Below are positions 1 through 10,467 of a stretch of DNA of 64,000 nt, piece by piece. The DNA is from Aedes albopictus (taxonomy: Eukaryota; Arthropoda; Insecta; Diptera; Culicidae). The translations under genes were made by a program, and so were the position numbers. Numbering within the stretch: position 1 is the stretch's first letter; the number at the start of each line of letters is the position of its first letter. The notes beneath the pieces were generated by a model. That model saw only the letters and a list, made by a program, of their open reading frames with translations. It was not told the origin of the DNA and searched no databases. The stretch is from NCBI RefSeq assembly GCF_035046485.1, contig NC_085138.1, forward strand, positions 42,009,464 to 42,073,463, written 5' to 3'.

Positions 1-959
1 TTACAGATAAATAAAGTTTGGAATAATCCCACTGTCCTGTTGCTTCGTCCGCCCGGCATGCTACGATTGCACAATGGAATAACATTTTTGCTCAATTTTT
101 TATCACTCAGTCCCAAAGAGAGCTACACATTACGAAAAGAGTGAAAATGTGCTTACTCGTCAAACAGCTCCCGGGGTCCAATCTCCTGCTCCGACCACCT
201 TGAAATCCTCAAAAAAAAAAACCCACCCAACTGACACAATGCATCCACCCGCGCCCCGGTAGAATTGAAACGTATTTGATTCGATCCGGTTTCGGGGTTG
301 TGCCATCCACATCCTGAACTGAGAGATCTGCATCAACCACGGTGTTCAGATGCAAGCGTCAGTAGTGCATCGATCAGGGAAAGGGACGACGTGCTGCAAC
401 TCGCTTCGACAATTCTCTCTCTCCAGTCAAATGTGCCACATTTACACCCGAGACAAGTTTTCTTATGATGCAAATTTGCATTTTACATATTCGAACAGTT
501 GGGAGTTGTGCCGAGCTGGCGGCACCGAGAGCGGGAAATAATATGTTGAAAATGGAACGCATTCAGAAGGAAGGAAGTTCTGATAAAAAAAAATAAAAGT
601 TTTTGGGAAAGTCTTTTGGAGGGAAAAAATCCTTTTGGATGGTGGTGCAATCGAAGTTGGCTGTGCACCGGTTTTGCCAAATATGCTTGCAGTTGTTTCT
701 ATGTGACAAGGACAATGCTGTTCTTTGGAAGACCTTGAATTCATACAAACGTTTTTTTTTTTGGTGAAATAATAACACCAGTTGCAGCAGATTGCTTGAC
801 ATAGGCGTGTTTTTGCAATGAAAGGATTTCAACATTTAAAACAAAATCATTGAAATTGTCAGCTCGTCAACTCCAAATCATTTTCTCGCATTTTTGTAGT
901 CTTTCTTTCGTACTTTTCATTGTTTTTAATTTTCCTTTAATATGTTTCGTTGTCTAAAG
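1..959. other. Unrecognised non-coding DNA
   Basis: No coding region, RNA gene or repeat family is recognised. Open frames here are under 95 codons and overlap one another on both strands, as expected by chance. From about 885 the sequence becomes T-rich and resembles the low-complexity block that resumes at 2247, which suggests the element at 960-2246 was inserted into that block. Confidence 0.5.
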
Positions 960-2246
960 CCTGTATCCGCAATAATCGGGACACAAAAGTACGGCACCGA
1001 TTGATTCCGTTCTTTTTGTTTTCATGCGTGCTCACTTCTAACAAAAAATACAAAAATAAGAAACAAAACAAACAGTGCTTCATTCCTTTGTTTTTCGTAG
1101 GATGAAAATGGGAACCACATGCTTAATAAGGGAACCAATACCCTACACACTTATTTTAGAGTCACTTGTTCGGCTGTTCTATTTTCGGTAAAATTTCGGA
1201 TTACCAAAGTTCAGCACAGTTTTACCGAAGTTCAGCTAGTTTTTACCGAACGTTCGGTAAACATTACTGATGGTTCAGTAGAGTTTACCGAACGTTCGGT
1301 AATTTTTTGACGAACTTCGGTAATATGGTGCTGAACATTCGGTAATCTGAACTTTTACCGAAAATAGATCAGCTGAATACGGTACTTTATTTTAAGTGTG
1401 TATGTTTATTATTTGTGCAAAATTTCATAAAAATTGATGCATTACTTTTAACTGTGGATGAGAAACAAACAGACGACGTTTTTAAGATTTTGTACAATCA
1501 TCACTAATTTTCATTCGCATACTAGATGGTTATTTTCCGCTACAATTCAAAGTTCTGTGAGGATAATTATGAAACTTCGTGAGCAGTTATGATACTTATC
1601 GAGACACTTACTTGCAAAATTTCATCAACTTTTATCAATTGGATTGAAAGTTACTGGTGTTAATAGGGGATAGTGTTAGTGAAAATGTTTCATGTTTTTT
1701 ATGTGCGATGTTTGCCCATTCATAACTTTTGAATATCTCTGTCAATTTTCATGAAATTTTCACAGAAGGTAGTTGATTATGTGTATATTATGCCTGCAAA
1801 ACTTGATGAATATTGGTGTAGTAGTTTCAACAATACAATCGAAACAATAAGGGGTGCTCACTAATTGTTGTCTGAAGGGCTAAAATCACGGTCAACCCCA
1901 ATATTTGTTTCGACTATAAAATTGTTGATAGTGCATCGATTTTTTTGAAATTTTGCCTATGTAAGTAAAGTATATTGAAAGGTTTGTGTTCAAAATTTCA
2001 GTCATTTTCTTTATCAAATTCAAAAGTTACAGTGCTGACAAGCTAAACCAGAGGCTGTACAAAATTCAATTGCTCGCGTTCTAGTGTTTCATTGCTACCA
2101 CAAAAGGTACTTCACCGATTCACATGAAATTTTGCAGGTGAAAAGAACACATCTTAAGATATTTTCAGGCAAAATTTGAGCAATTTTAATGTATCTATTG
2201 CAGAGTTACAGCCATATTTCTGTGTCCCGAATATTGCGGATACAGG
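960..2246. mobile_element. TIR element, 1.29 kb, non-autonomous
   Basis: The ends form an inverted repeat of about 25 bp. The left end starts CCTGTATCCGCAATAATCGG and the reverse complement of the right end starts CCTGTATCCGCAATATTCGG, both followed by GACACA. There is no open frame of note inside, so it would depend on enzymes from elsewhere. A smaller MITE (1146-1400) is nested near the left end. I could not define a target duplication. The flanks on both sides are T-rich low-complexity sequence. Confidence 0.65.
1146..1400. mobile_element. Foldback MITE with TA target duplication
   Basis: A 255-bp element with ends CACACTTA and TAAGTGTG, flanked by TA on both sides. The interior is strongly self-complementary and carries two copies of the perfect palindrome ACCGAACGTTCGGT (near 1247 and 1288), with flanking arms related to TTTTACCGAA and TTCGGTAAAA. 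It has no coding capacity. It is nested in the 960-2246 element, so it is the younger insertion. Confidence 0.7.
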
Positions 2247-2735
2247 GTTTGTTTTTACTTTTTTTATCGTCTTTTTTCCATCTTTTTAATGTCCTTTTAT
2301 CATATTTTTGTTGTCCTTTTGTCGTTGTTCTTTGACGTCATCTTTTGTCTTTCTATAGCCTTTAATCTTTTTTTGTCGCCTTTTTAAGGTCGTTGTCTCG
2401 TATTTTTATCATCAGTTGTTTTTTTTTTTTGTCGCTTATTGTTCTTTTACAGTTGTCTTACATCGTCTTTTTGCTGTATTTCCATCTTTTTTGGTCGTCT
2501 TCCTGTGGTTTTTTGTCGTCTTCTCATCGTATTTCAACTGTTACCATTTTGTTTTCCATTCATCGTCTTTTTATTGTCGTTTCATAGTTTTTTGTCGTCT
2601 TTTTGTCATATTGTTACCGTTTTCTCGACGTCGTTTTTTTTTGCCTTTTGTCCTCTGAGAGGACAATTTTTGTCACCTATTTATCCTATTTTTGTCGTTT
2701 TTATCAGTTTTCTATTCTCAGTTGAAAAAAAAACA
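2247..2735 (+). repeat. T-rich degenerate repeat (TTTTTGTCGTC-like)
   Basis: Runs of five to eight T alternate with GTC, GTCGTC or ATC on the plus strand with no fixed period. Open frames here read as Phe/Leu/Val/Ser-rich nonsense in all three plus frames, which is a composition effect. The same sequence type continues at 4677-7560. Confidence 0.75.
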
Positions 2736-2747
2736 AGAGGATAACGT

Positions 2748-4676
2748 TTTTTATGCAATTCGGTACCGTCGATGGGGGTGACAATGGGTCTGGGGGGTGA
2801 GATTGGGTCAAAACGGAGAAACATAAAATTGGAAATAGCTCATCAACTATCGCTAATTTATATTGATAACTTTATATTATTTCAAAGACAAGATGTGTTT
2901 ACACGTCATGATGCAGAATAAGATGTTTAGCAATAATCGTTTTTTTGTTAAATTTGTGGCTAAACTTATATGATGAAACTACTAGTAAATCACTCTGACA
3001 AAATTTCTCCTTCGCAATGTTTCACACAGCCACCTTACCATAAATTTTCTTATAAGTGGTTAGCAGTAGGTATTACCTGGTTGATGCAACGAAAAAAGTG
3101 GGCTGTCAATGCACTTTTTATCTAAAAATTCAATATTTTTGACCCTATGTCTAAATATTAAGAATGGGGGTGAGATTGGGTCAAGCAAGTTATCGAGTGC
3201 ACATAACCTTAACTAAAAATTCAACTTGTCATCCAGTCCCCATTTGACGTTAGAGTGGTGCCATGTTTACCGTTTCTCCATAAAAGCACAATTTTTTCGA
3301 AAATATGTCGAGGAAGTGTCAAACGAGTGTGGTAATTCGTTTAGTGCCTAAAATCATTTATAACAATAAACCCATGCGTTTTTACAACTCCTCTGATCAT
3401 CAGCTAATCTTTAGTGTACTGCAATATCGTAAGCTCACAAAATAGACTTGATAGCATTTTTTCTTCTTCACTCATTTTTTAAATTTTAAGGAAATATCGT
3501 GAAACTACCAGACGGTTTCAGGAAATACTGGGGCCATAAATCCGGTAATATGACAAAATATCGAAAGGCGAACGAACGACGAAAAATATCATGTTTTTTT
3601 TTTCAAAAAATCTTTCAATGCGCCTCTCCCTCATTGTACTCCCCCTTCCTCTCATGGAGGTTGGAACTTTAAATCAGGATGATTATGGTGGCTAAAAATG
3701 GCAATACAACATGCAAACCTTATTTCATCAAATTTCAACCATTTTTTCGATGGTATTAGCCCTTTTAGGTGGATTTATCATCTTTTAAAATTACCTAAGT
3801 TTTTATTCGTCATGGTTACATTGTATTTTAGGTAGGTTTACTAGATATGATCAATAAAATTAACTTGTATTCTTAGATAGGCGACTTCGAATACTTTGAC
3901 CCATTCTCACTCCCTCTAAGGGGTGAGATTGGGTCAATTTTCAATCATTTGTAGTTTAGTTGACAATTCATATAATGTGATACTTTCTTGCTAAACTATC
4001 ATTACCATATAGAAGAGTATACATACCAAATAACAAGTTATTCCGACTTCAACTGCATTTGTTATTTAAGAAACAATCTTTGAGTATCCTTTTTTGACCC
4101 ATTCTCACCCCCAACGACGGTATCATAATTTATATTTTATATAACTCATTCTGGTATCATAATGGCCATTTTTTTCGAACTGGGTAATTATGCAACTGAA
4201 ATGAGTTGCATAATGAAATATAGTTGTATAATGTTCATATTCCAATCATTTTGCGTTGGATTATGCACATTATGCAACTCAAATGGGTTGCATTATGAAA
4301 AAATCATTGCAAAAAAATTGTATGGAACTCGTTACAAAACTCGATTTTTTCAGCACCCTTCATAATTATTCAACTCATCAAGCCTCGTTGGATAAATTTA
4401 CAACTCGTGCTGAAAAATATCAACTTTATACAATTCATTACACAAATCACTATTATGCAATTCAGTATCATAATTTCAATTTCAAATAACTCATTTCAGT
4501 GTCATAATGGCCATTTTTTGCGAACTGCTTCATTATACAACTGAAATGAGTTGCATAATGAAAAATAGTTGTATAATGTTCATAATGCAACTCATTTGAG
4601 TTGCATTATGAATATTATGCAACTCAAATGAGTTGCATTATGAAAAAAAGCATTGCATAAAATTTTGTATGGTATT
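2748..4676. repeat. A/T-rich palindromic repeat, interrupted
   Basis: Left piece 2748-2765 and right piece 4121-4676 are parts of one repeat split by the 1.36-kb element at 2766-4120. The right piece holds two tandem versions (about 4121-4465 and 4466-4676). Both contain short palindromes such as CAACTCAAATGAGTTGCAT, and both end near a GCAAT...TTTTGTATGG motif. A copy in reverse orientation lies at 26280-26490 inside an intron of the SWIM/YqaJ gene. No coding potential is seen. Confidence 0.65.
2766..4120. mobile_element. TIR element, 1.36 kb, TA target duplication
   Basis: The ends read CCGTCGATGGGGGTGACAAT on the left and, in reverse complement, CCGTCGTTGGGGGTGAGAAT on the right; both continue GGGTC, giving 25 bp with two mismatches. 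TA flanks each end (2764-2765 and 4121-4122). The interior repeats the motif GGGGTGAGATTGGGTCA near 2797, 3166 and 3920 and its complement near 3899. Removing the element leaves GCAATTCGG-TA-TCATAATTT, which closely matches the uninterrupted repeat near 4455-4475. The TA duplication suggests Tc1/mariner-type mobilisation, but no transposase is encoded. Confidence 0.75.
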
Positions 4677-4812
4677 TTGCTATCTTTATGTCGTCTTTTT
4701 GCCTTATGTATGTCATCTTGTTGTCGCCGTCTATTTACCGTCTTTTTATCATATTTTTGTTGTCATTTTGTCGTCTTATTTTCACGTTTTTGTTGTTATA
4801 TTATTATCTTTT

Positions 4813-4895
4813 CCGGAATGCTGGCTTTCTCAGTCTTGGTAAAAGCAAAACTTGCCATTTTGATTTACTCAAGACTGAGAATGCCAGCATTCTGG
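4813..4895. mobile_element. 83-bp hairpin / mini-MITE
   Basis: The inverted halves are CCGGAATGCTGGCTTTCTCA on the left and, in reverse complement, CCAGAATGCTGGCATTCTCA on the right. Both continue GTCTTG, around a short loop. Its base composition is unlike the surrounding T-rich repeat, which marks it as an insert. No target duplication is clear. Confidence 0.55.
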
Positions 4896-6984
4896 AACCA
4901 ATATATTCCAGTCGTACTCATCCAGCACAAGCTTTAATATCTTTATGTCGTCGTCTATGTTTCCTCTTTGTGTTGTCTTTTTGCCGTCTTCTGATTGTCT
5001 TTCATCGTCTTTTCTGTATTTCCATCGTTTCTTCTGTCGTCTTTAATGATATTCTCATCATTATTTCATTATCATTATGCCATCATCCTTTTTATCGATG
5101 ATGTATTACATAAACTCTTTGTTGCCTTTTCATCATCTTTTTGTCGTTTTTTTTTTGTGACGTTCATTTTGTTTATGTCATCTTTTTGTCACCTTGTAAC
5201 CGTTTGTCTTTTACAGTTTCTCGGTGGTCAGTCGAAAAGAGAGCAAAAAAGCAGAAAAATTGTGTACATTTTGTAATATTTTTGTCGTTTGTCGTTTTAG
5301 GTCAACTGTCGTTATATTGTCGTCATATTGTTGTCTTTTTTTTTCGCTTTTGTCGTCTTTTTGATTTGTTTTTATGTAGTACTTTTGTTTCGTTTTGTCG
5401 TCTTCTTATCGTTTTGTCGTCTTCTTATCGTCTTCTTGTCGTCTTCTTGTCGTCTTTTTGTTGTTTTTTTGTGTTTTTTACTCATCTTTTCCTCATCTTT
5501 TTACATATTTTTTCTCGTTTTTTGTCATCTCTCTACCAACTCTGTGTCGTCTTTAAGCTTTTTTTTCTTATCGTGGTTTTTTGACATAATGCTGTCGTCC
5601 TTTTTGCTGTTTTTTTGTCACCTCTTTGTCGTTTTTGTCGTCTTTGTGTCGTCATCTGGTCGTTTTCTTATCATTTTTTATCGTCGCCTATTTGTTGTCT
5701 TTGAGTCGTATTTTTTCGTCCATTTTTGTCGTCTATTGCCGTCATACTGTCATTATTTTATTGTCATTTTGTTTTTGCTTTATTGTTGTACTTTTTTGTC
5801 ATCTTCTTATCGTCTTCTTGTTGTATGTTTATCGTTTTTCTGTCGTATTTTTGTCGTCTTTTTGTCGTTTTTTGTCGTCTTTTCGTCGTCTTTTTGTAGG
5901 TTTATTCACTTTTTAGTTGTCTTTTTATCACCTCTTTTGTCGTCTTTTCGTCGCTTTTTGTCTTCTATTTGTCGTCTCTTTGTCGTCTTATTGTCTTTTT
6001 TGTTGTCCTTTGGGTCGTTCTTTGCCGTCTTTTTGTTGTCTTTTGCCAGCTTTTTGCAATATTTTTATTATCTATTTATCATCTTTTTGTCACATGTTGT
6101 CTTCTTTTTGTCTTTTCTTGTCGTCTCTTCGTCGTCTTTTTGTCGTTTTTTTGTTGTCCATTTTGACGTTTTTCTGTTGTGTTTCGATTGTCTTGTTATC
6201 ATATTTCTGACATATTTCTGTCGTCTTTTCGTCACTTTTTGTCGAATTTTTGTTATCTGTTCCGACGTGCTTTTGTTGTCATTTTGTCGTCTTTTTGTCA
6301 TCTTATACCGTCTTTCTCATTTCTTGTCGTCTTTTTATCGACTTTTTGTCGTCATTTTGTGTTTTTTTTTTTCGCTTTTTAGTTGTCTTTTTGTTGTCTG
6401 TTATGGCATCATTTTGTCATCTTTTTGTCGTATCTTTGTCGTCTTCTTGTAGTCTTTTAGGTCGTTTTTTACCATTCTAACCGTCTTTTTGCTGTCTGTC
6501 TTGGCGTCCTTTTGTTATCTTTTTGCAGTTTTTTGTCTTTCTTTGTCTTCTTTCTTTCGTCTTTCTCGTTTTTCTACCATCTTTATGTAGCATCTATGTC
6601 TTCTTTTTCTCATATCTTTGTCGTCCGTTTGTGGTATTTTTGACCATCTTTTGGTCGCATTTTGCCGTTTCTTAGTTGTCTTTTTGATGAATTTTTTTGT
6701 CTATTTGACGTTTTTTTGACTTTTTTTTGTCATCTTTTTGTCGTCTTTCTGTCATTTTACTGTCGTCTTTCTAGTTTCTTGTCATCTTTTTATCTTAATT
6801 TTGTCGTCCCTTTGTCGTCTTATTATAGTCTTTTTGGTCTTCTTTTAGCTGTTTTTAACCATCTCTTTGTTATCTGTTTTGATGCCCTTCAGTTATTTTT
6901 GTAGTCTTTCTATCCGTCTTTGTCATGTTTCTTTCGTCTTCTTGTCGTCTATCTCGGTTTTTGTCATCTTTTTGTCGCCTCTTT

Positions 6985-7352
6985 GTTTCTTTCGTCTTTT
7001 TGTCGTCTTTCTCAGTTTTTGTCATCTTTTTGTCACCTCTTTGTCTTCCTTTTGTCGCTTTTTGTCTTCTTTTTCTCATCTCTTTGTCGTCCCGTTGTGG
7101 TATTTTTGATCGTCATTTGATCGCTTTTGCTGTCTTAGTTGTCTTTTTGTCGTCTTTTTCTTGTCTTTGTTTCTTTCGTCTTTTTGTCGTCTTTCTCAGT
7201 TTTTGTCATCTTTTTGTCACCTCTTTGTCTTCCTTTTGTCGCTTTTTGTCTTCTTTTTCTCATCTCTTTGTCGTCCCGTTGTGGTATTTTTGATCGTCAT
7301 TTGATCGCTTTTGCTGTCTTAGTTGTCTTTTTGTCGTCTTTTTCTTGTCTGT
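6985..7352 (+). repeat. 184-bp tandem duplication inside the T-rich block
   Basis: The segment starting near 6985 recurs 184 bp downstream with almost no change. For example, GTCATCTTTTTGTCACCTC occurs at 7021 and 7205, and CCCGTTGTGGTATTTTTGATC recurs at the same offset. A shorter diverged unit precedes it near 6926. The high identity against a degenerate background indicates a recent duplication. Confidence 0.8.
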
Positions 7353-7639
7353 TTGATGTCTATGAAACGTTTTTCAACCTCTTTTTGTCACCTTTTTGTC
7401 ATAATTTAGTAATCTTTTTGTTATCTATTTGTAATCTTTAAGCCGTCTTTTTTTCGTCATTTTGTCGTATTTTTTCACATTGTTTGTATTTTTGTCGCAT
7501 CTTCGTCATCTTTATGTCATCTTTTTGTCGTCTTTTTATCGTTTTTTATGCCGTCTTTTGTGATCTTCTTTTCGTTTGATTATCTTTTGTTGATGTTGTT
7601 GTTCTGCTCTTCTGTTCGTCTGATTTTCTGTTCTTCTGG

Positions 7640-8203
7640 TTCTCCTCCTGAGTCTTCTGGGTCTTCTGGGTCTTCTGGGTCTTCTGGGTCTTCTGGGTCT
7701 TCTGGGTCTTCTGGGTCTTCTGGGTCTTCTGGGTCTTCTGGGTCTTCTGGGTCTTCTGGGTCTTCTGGGTCTTCTGGGTCTTCTGGGTCTTCTGGGTCTT
7801 CTGGGTCTTCTGGGTCTTCTGTGTCTTCTGGGTCTTCTGGGTCTTCTGGGTCTTCTGGGTGTGCTGGGTCTTCTAGGTCTTCTGGGTCTTCTGGGTCTTC
7901 TAAGTCTTCTGGGTCTTCTTGGTCTTCTGGGTCTTCTGGGTCTTCTGGGTCTTCTGGGTCTTCTGGGTCTTCTGGGTCTTCTGGGTCTTCTGGGTCTTCT
8001 GGGTCTTCTGGGTCTTCTGGGTCTTCTGGGTCTTTTGGGTCTTCTGGGTCTTCTGGGTCTTCTGGGTCTTCTGGGTCTTCTGGGTCTTCTGGGTCTTCTG
8101 GGTCTTCTGGGTGTTCTGGGTCTTCTGGGTCTTCTGGGTCTTCTGGGTCTTCTGGGTCTTCTGGGACTTCTAGATCTTCTGGGTCTTCTGGGTATTCTGT
8201 TCT
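7640..8203 (+). repeat. 9-bp minisatellite (TCTTCTGGG)n
   Basis: About 60 head-to-tail copies of TCTTCTGGG with scattered single-base variants (GTCTTCT, TCTAGG, TCTTTTGGG, TGTTCTGGG). Because the unit is nine bases long every plus frame stays open, giving Ser-Ser-Gly, Leu-Leu-Gly or Val-Phe-Trp repeats. The 285-codon frame at 7548-8405 is explained by the repeat plus short unremarkable flanks. I do not regard it as a gene. Confidence 0.85.
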
Positions 8204-9284
8204 ACTGGATTTTCAGCTTTCTGGTCTTCAAGTTTACTGTCCACTGCCATCGATTCCGAAAACGTCACCGGTAAAAATTTATTCCACCAGATATTTAATT
8301 CCCCGGAAGAACAGAACCGCATCGCACACAAAATTTGGCGCTTCTCCTTCCAATCTTCGGCACCAGCTTGTTACAATCTTTCAGCCGTGCTCTTACTACA
8401 AATAGTAAATGTTGTGGAAAAGTTATTTGAAAAGTTTGGGGTTCTTTCCCCCATTCTCGTCCGACCGTGTCCGATTTCCAATAAGATCGAACATTGGTGG
8501 TTTCTGTTGGTGCGGTGCTAGTACGAAAGGAGACCCACTCGGCAGCATTTCTCCGTTTACCGGAAATTCTACAAACCCCCCATTCAATCGATAATGGTGT
8601 GGTTTGCAGTCGTCTATGCATACGAGAATCTTCCATACCACCATCAGTCGGTCGGTCGGTGTCGATACGGCAATGTTTTTCGGTTTCGTAATTCGATCTG
8701 AATAATGGCTGTTTTATTGAGCGGACAGAGAACATTTTTCCCGTTTGGTGGAAGATTTCCCGACGAAATTGAATCTGCTAGCTCGATGAAAAACTATTCG
8801 ATTACCATTCGACGACGGATGGATACAACGGTACAGCGCTGGCTGTTGACTCGAAACGCAAAAGCGGTTTTTCAAAAACAGGAAGTACACAACCAATTTT
8901 GAAGAGAAAAATCGAATTCGAAAGCTGATAACGATCAATTTCCTCCGTCAATCGGCTTTCGGGTAGCGAGCTCTCGTACTTCTGCTGTTTCGTGTATGTA
9001 GGGGTCGCAAATACAAAAAAGCGCTTCTAAACTTCAAAAGCTTCGAGGCTTTGAATAGTACTGTGGCATCCGGTCAATCAACGCATTTTAATCCAACAAC
9101 CATTCGCATTCCGTCAGTATGATACCTGCGGATGTCCGTCTGGTCGGTCAAAAAAATCAATACGGATTTTGATATACCACCACAGTTGATGAAGATGAGC
9201 AGTTCAACAGAGATACGTATCGCAAATTCAATTGATTTACTTTGTAGCAGTTTGATTCCAATTTCGAACGATTATTTTCAAACG
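8204..9284. other. Unrecognised, possibly unique DNA
   Basis: About 1.1 kb of normal composition between two satellites. The longest frame is 146 codons on the minus strand (8295-8735), overlapped by shorter frames on both strands. It shows no domain, signal peptide or conserved motif I recognise. I cannot call a gene here. Confidence 0.4.
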
Positions 9285-10467
9285 GATATCTTCTATCTTC
9301 TATCTTCTATCTTCTATCTTCTATCTTCTATCTTCTATCTTCTATCTTCTATCTTCTACCTTCTATCTTCTATCTTCTATCTTCTATCTTCTATCATCTA
9401 TCTTCTATCTTCTATCTTCTATCTTCTATCTTCTATCTTCTATCTTCTATCTTCTATCTTCTATCTTCTATCTTCTATCTTCTATCTTCTATCTTCTATC
9501 TTCTATCTTCTATCTTCTATCTTCTATCTTCTATCTTCTATCTTCTATCTTCTATCTTCTATCTTCTATCTTCTATCTTCTATCTTCTATCTTCTATCTT
9601 CTATCTTCTATCTTCTATCTTCTATCTTCTATCTTCTATCTTCTATCTTCTATCTTCTATCTTCTATCTTCTATCTTCTATCTTCTATCTTCTATCTTCT
9701 ATCTTCTATCTTCTATCTTCTATCTTCTATCTTCTATCTTCTATCTTCTATCTTCTATCTTCTATCTTCTATCTTCTATCTTCTATCTTCTATCTTCTAT
9801 CTTCTATCTTCTATCTTCTATCTTCTATCTTCTATCTTCTATCTTCTATCTTCTATCTTCTATCTTCTATCTTCTATCTTCTATCTTCTATCTTCTATCT
9901 TCTATCTTCTATCTTCTATCTTCTATCTTCTATCTTCTATCTTCTATCTTCTATCTTCTATCTTCTATCTTCTATCTTCTATCTTCTATCTTCTATCTTC
10001 TATCTTCTATCTTCTATCTTCTATCTTCTATCTTCTATCTTCTATCTTCTATCTTCTATCTTCTATCTTCTATCTTCTATCTTCTATCTTCTATCTTCTA
10101 TCTTCTATCTTCTATCTTCTATCTTCTATCTTCTATCTTCTATCTTCTATCTTCTATCTTCTATCTTCTATCTTCTATCTTCTATCTTCTATCTTCTATC
10201 TTCTATCTTCTATCTTCTATCTTCTATCTTCTATCTTCTATCTTCTATCTTCTATCTTCTATCTTCTATCTTCTATCTTCTATCTTCTATCTTCTATCTT
10301 CTATCTTCTATCTTCTATCTTCTATCTTCTATCTTCTATCTTCTATCTTCTATCTTCTATCTTCTATCTTCTATCTTCTATCTTCTATCTTCTACCTTCT
10401 ATCTTCTATCTTCTATCTTCTATCTTCTATCTTCTATCTTCTATCTTCTATCTTCTATATTCTATCT
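9285..10467 (+). repeat. 7-bp satellite (TTCTATC)n, about 168 copies
   Basis: An uninterrupted array of the heptamer TTCTATC over about 1.18 kb, with only a handful of substitutions (near 9357, 9393 and 10395, and in the last units). Since seven is not a multiple of three, all three plus frames cycle through the same heptapeptide, IFYLLSS. That alone explains the 459-codon open frame at 9132-10511. The complementary strand (GATAGAA) contains TAG and is closed. It is not the TTAGG telomere repeat of many insects. Confidence 0.9.

Larger units (their letters stand above)
4677..7560 (+). repeat. T-rich degenerate repeat, 2.9 kb
   Basis: Nearly continuous TTTTTGTCGTC-like sequence on the plus strand, with A rare except in the short insert at 4813-4895. 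Open frames of up to 374 codons arise only because TAA, TAG and TGA are depleted by the composition. They have no initiation context, domain or recognisable protein character. It continues the 2247-2735 block after nested insertions. Confidence 0.8.

Noticed and set aside
5328..6452. 374-codon Phe/Leu/Val-rich frame as a multi-pass membrane protein
   Set aside because: The hydrophobic composition follows from T-rich repeat, and overlapping frames look the same.
7548..8405. 285-codon Ser-Ser-Gly open frame as a low-complexity protein gene
   Set aside because: All plus frames are open across the 9-bp repeat, and flanking codons show no domain or signal peptide. The repeat explains it.
8295..8735. 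146-codon minus-strand frame as a host gene
   Set aside because: No recognisable motif, and overlapping frames on both strands. I cannot distinguish it from chance.
9285..10467. Heptamer array as a telomere
   Set aside because: It is not TTAGG-like, is flanked on both sides by ordinary sequence, and mosquito telomeres are not known to use this unit.
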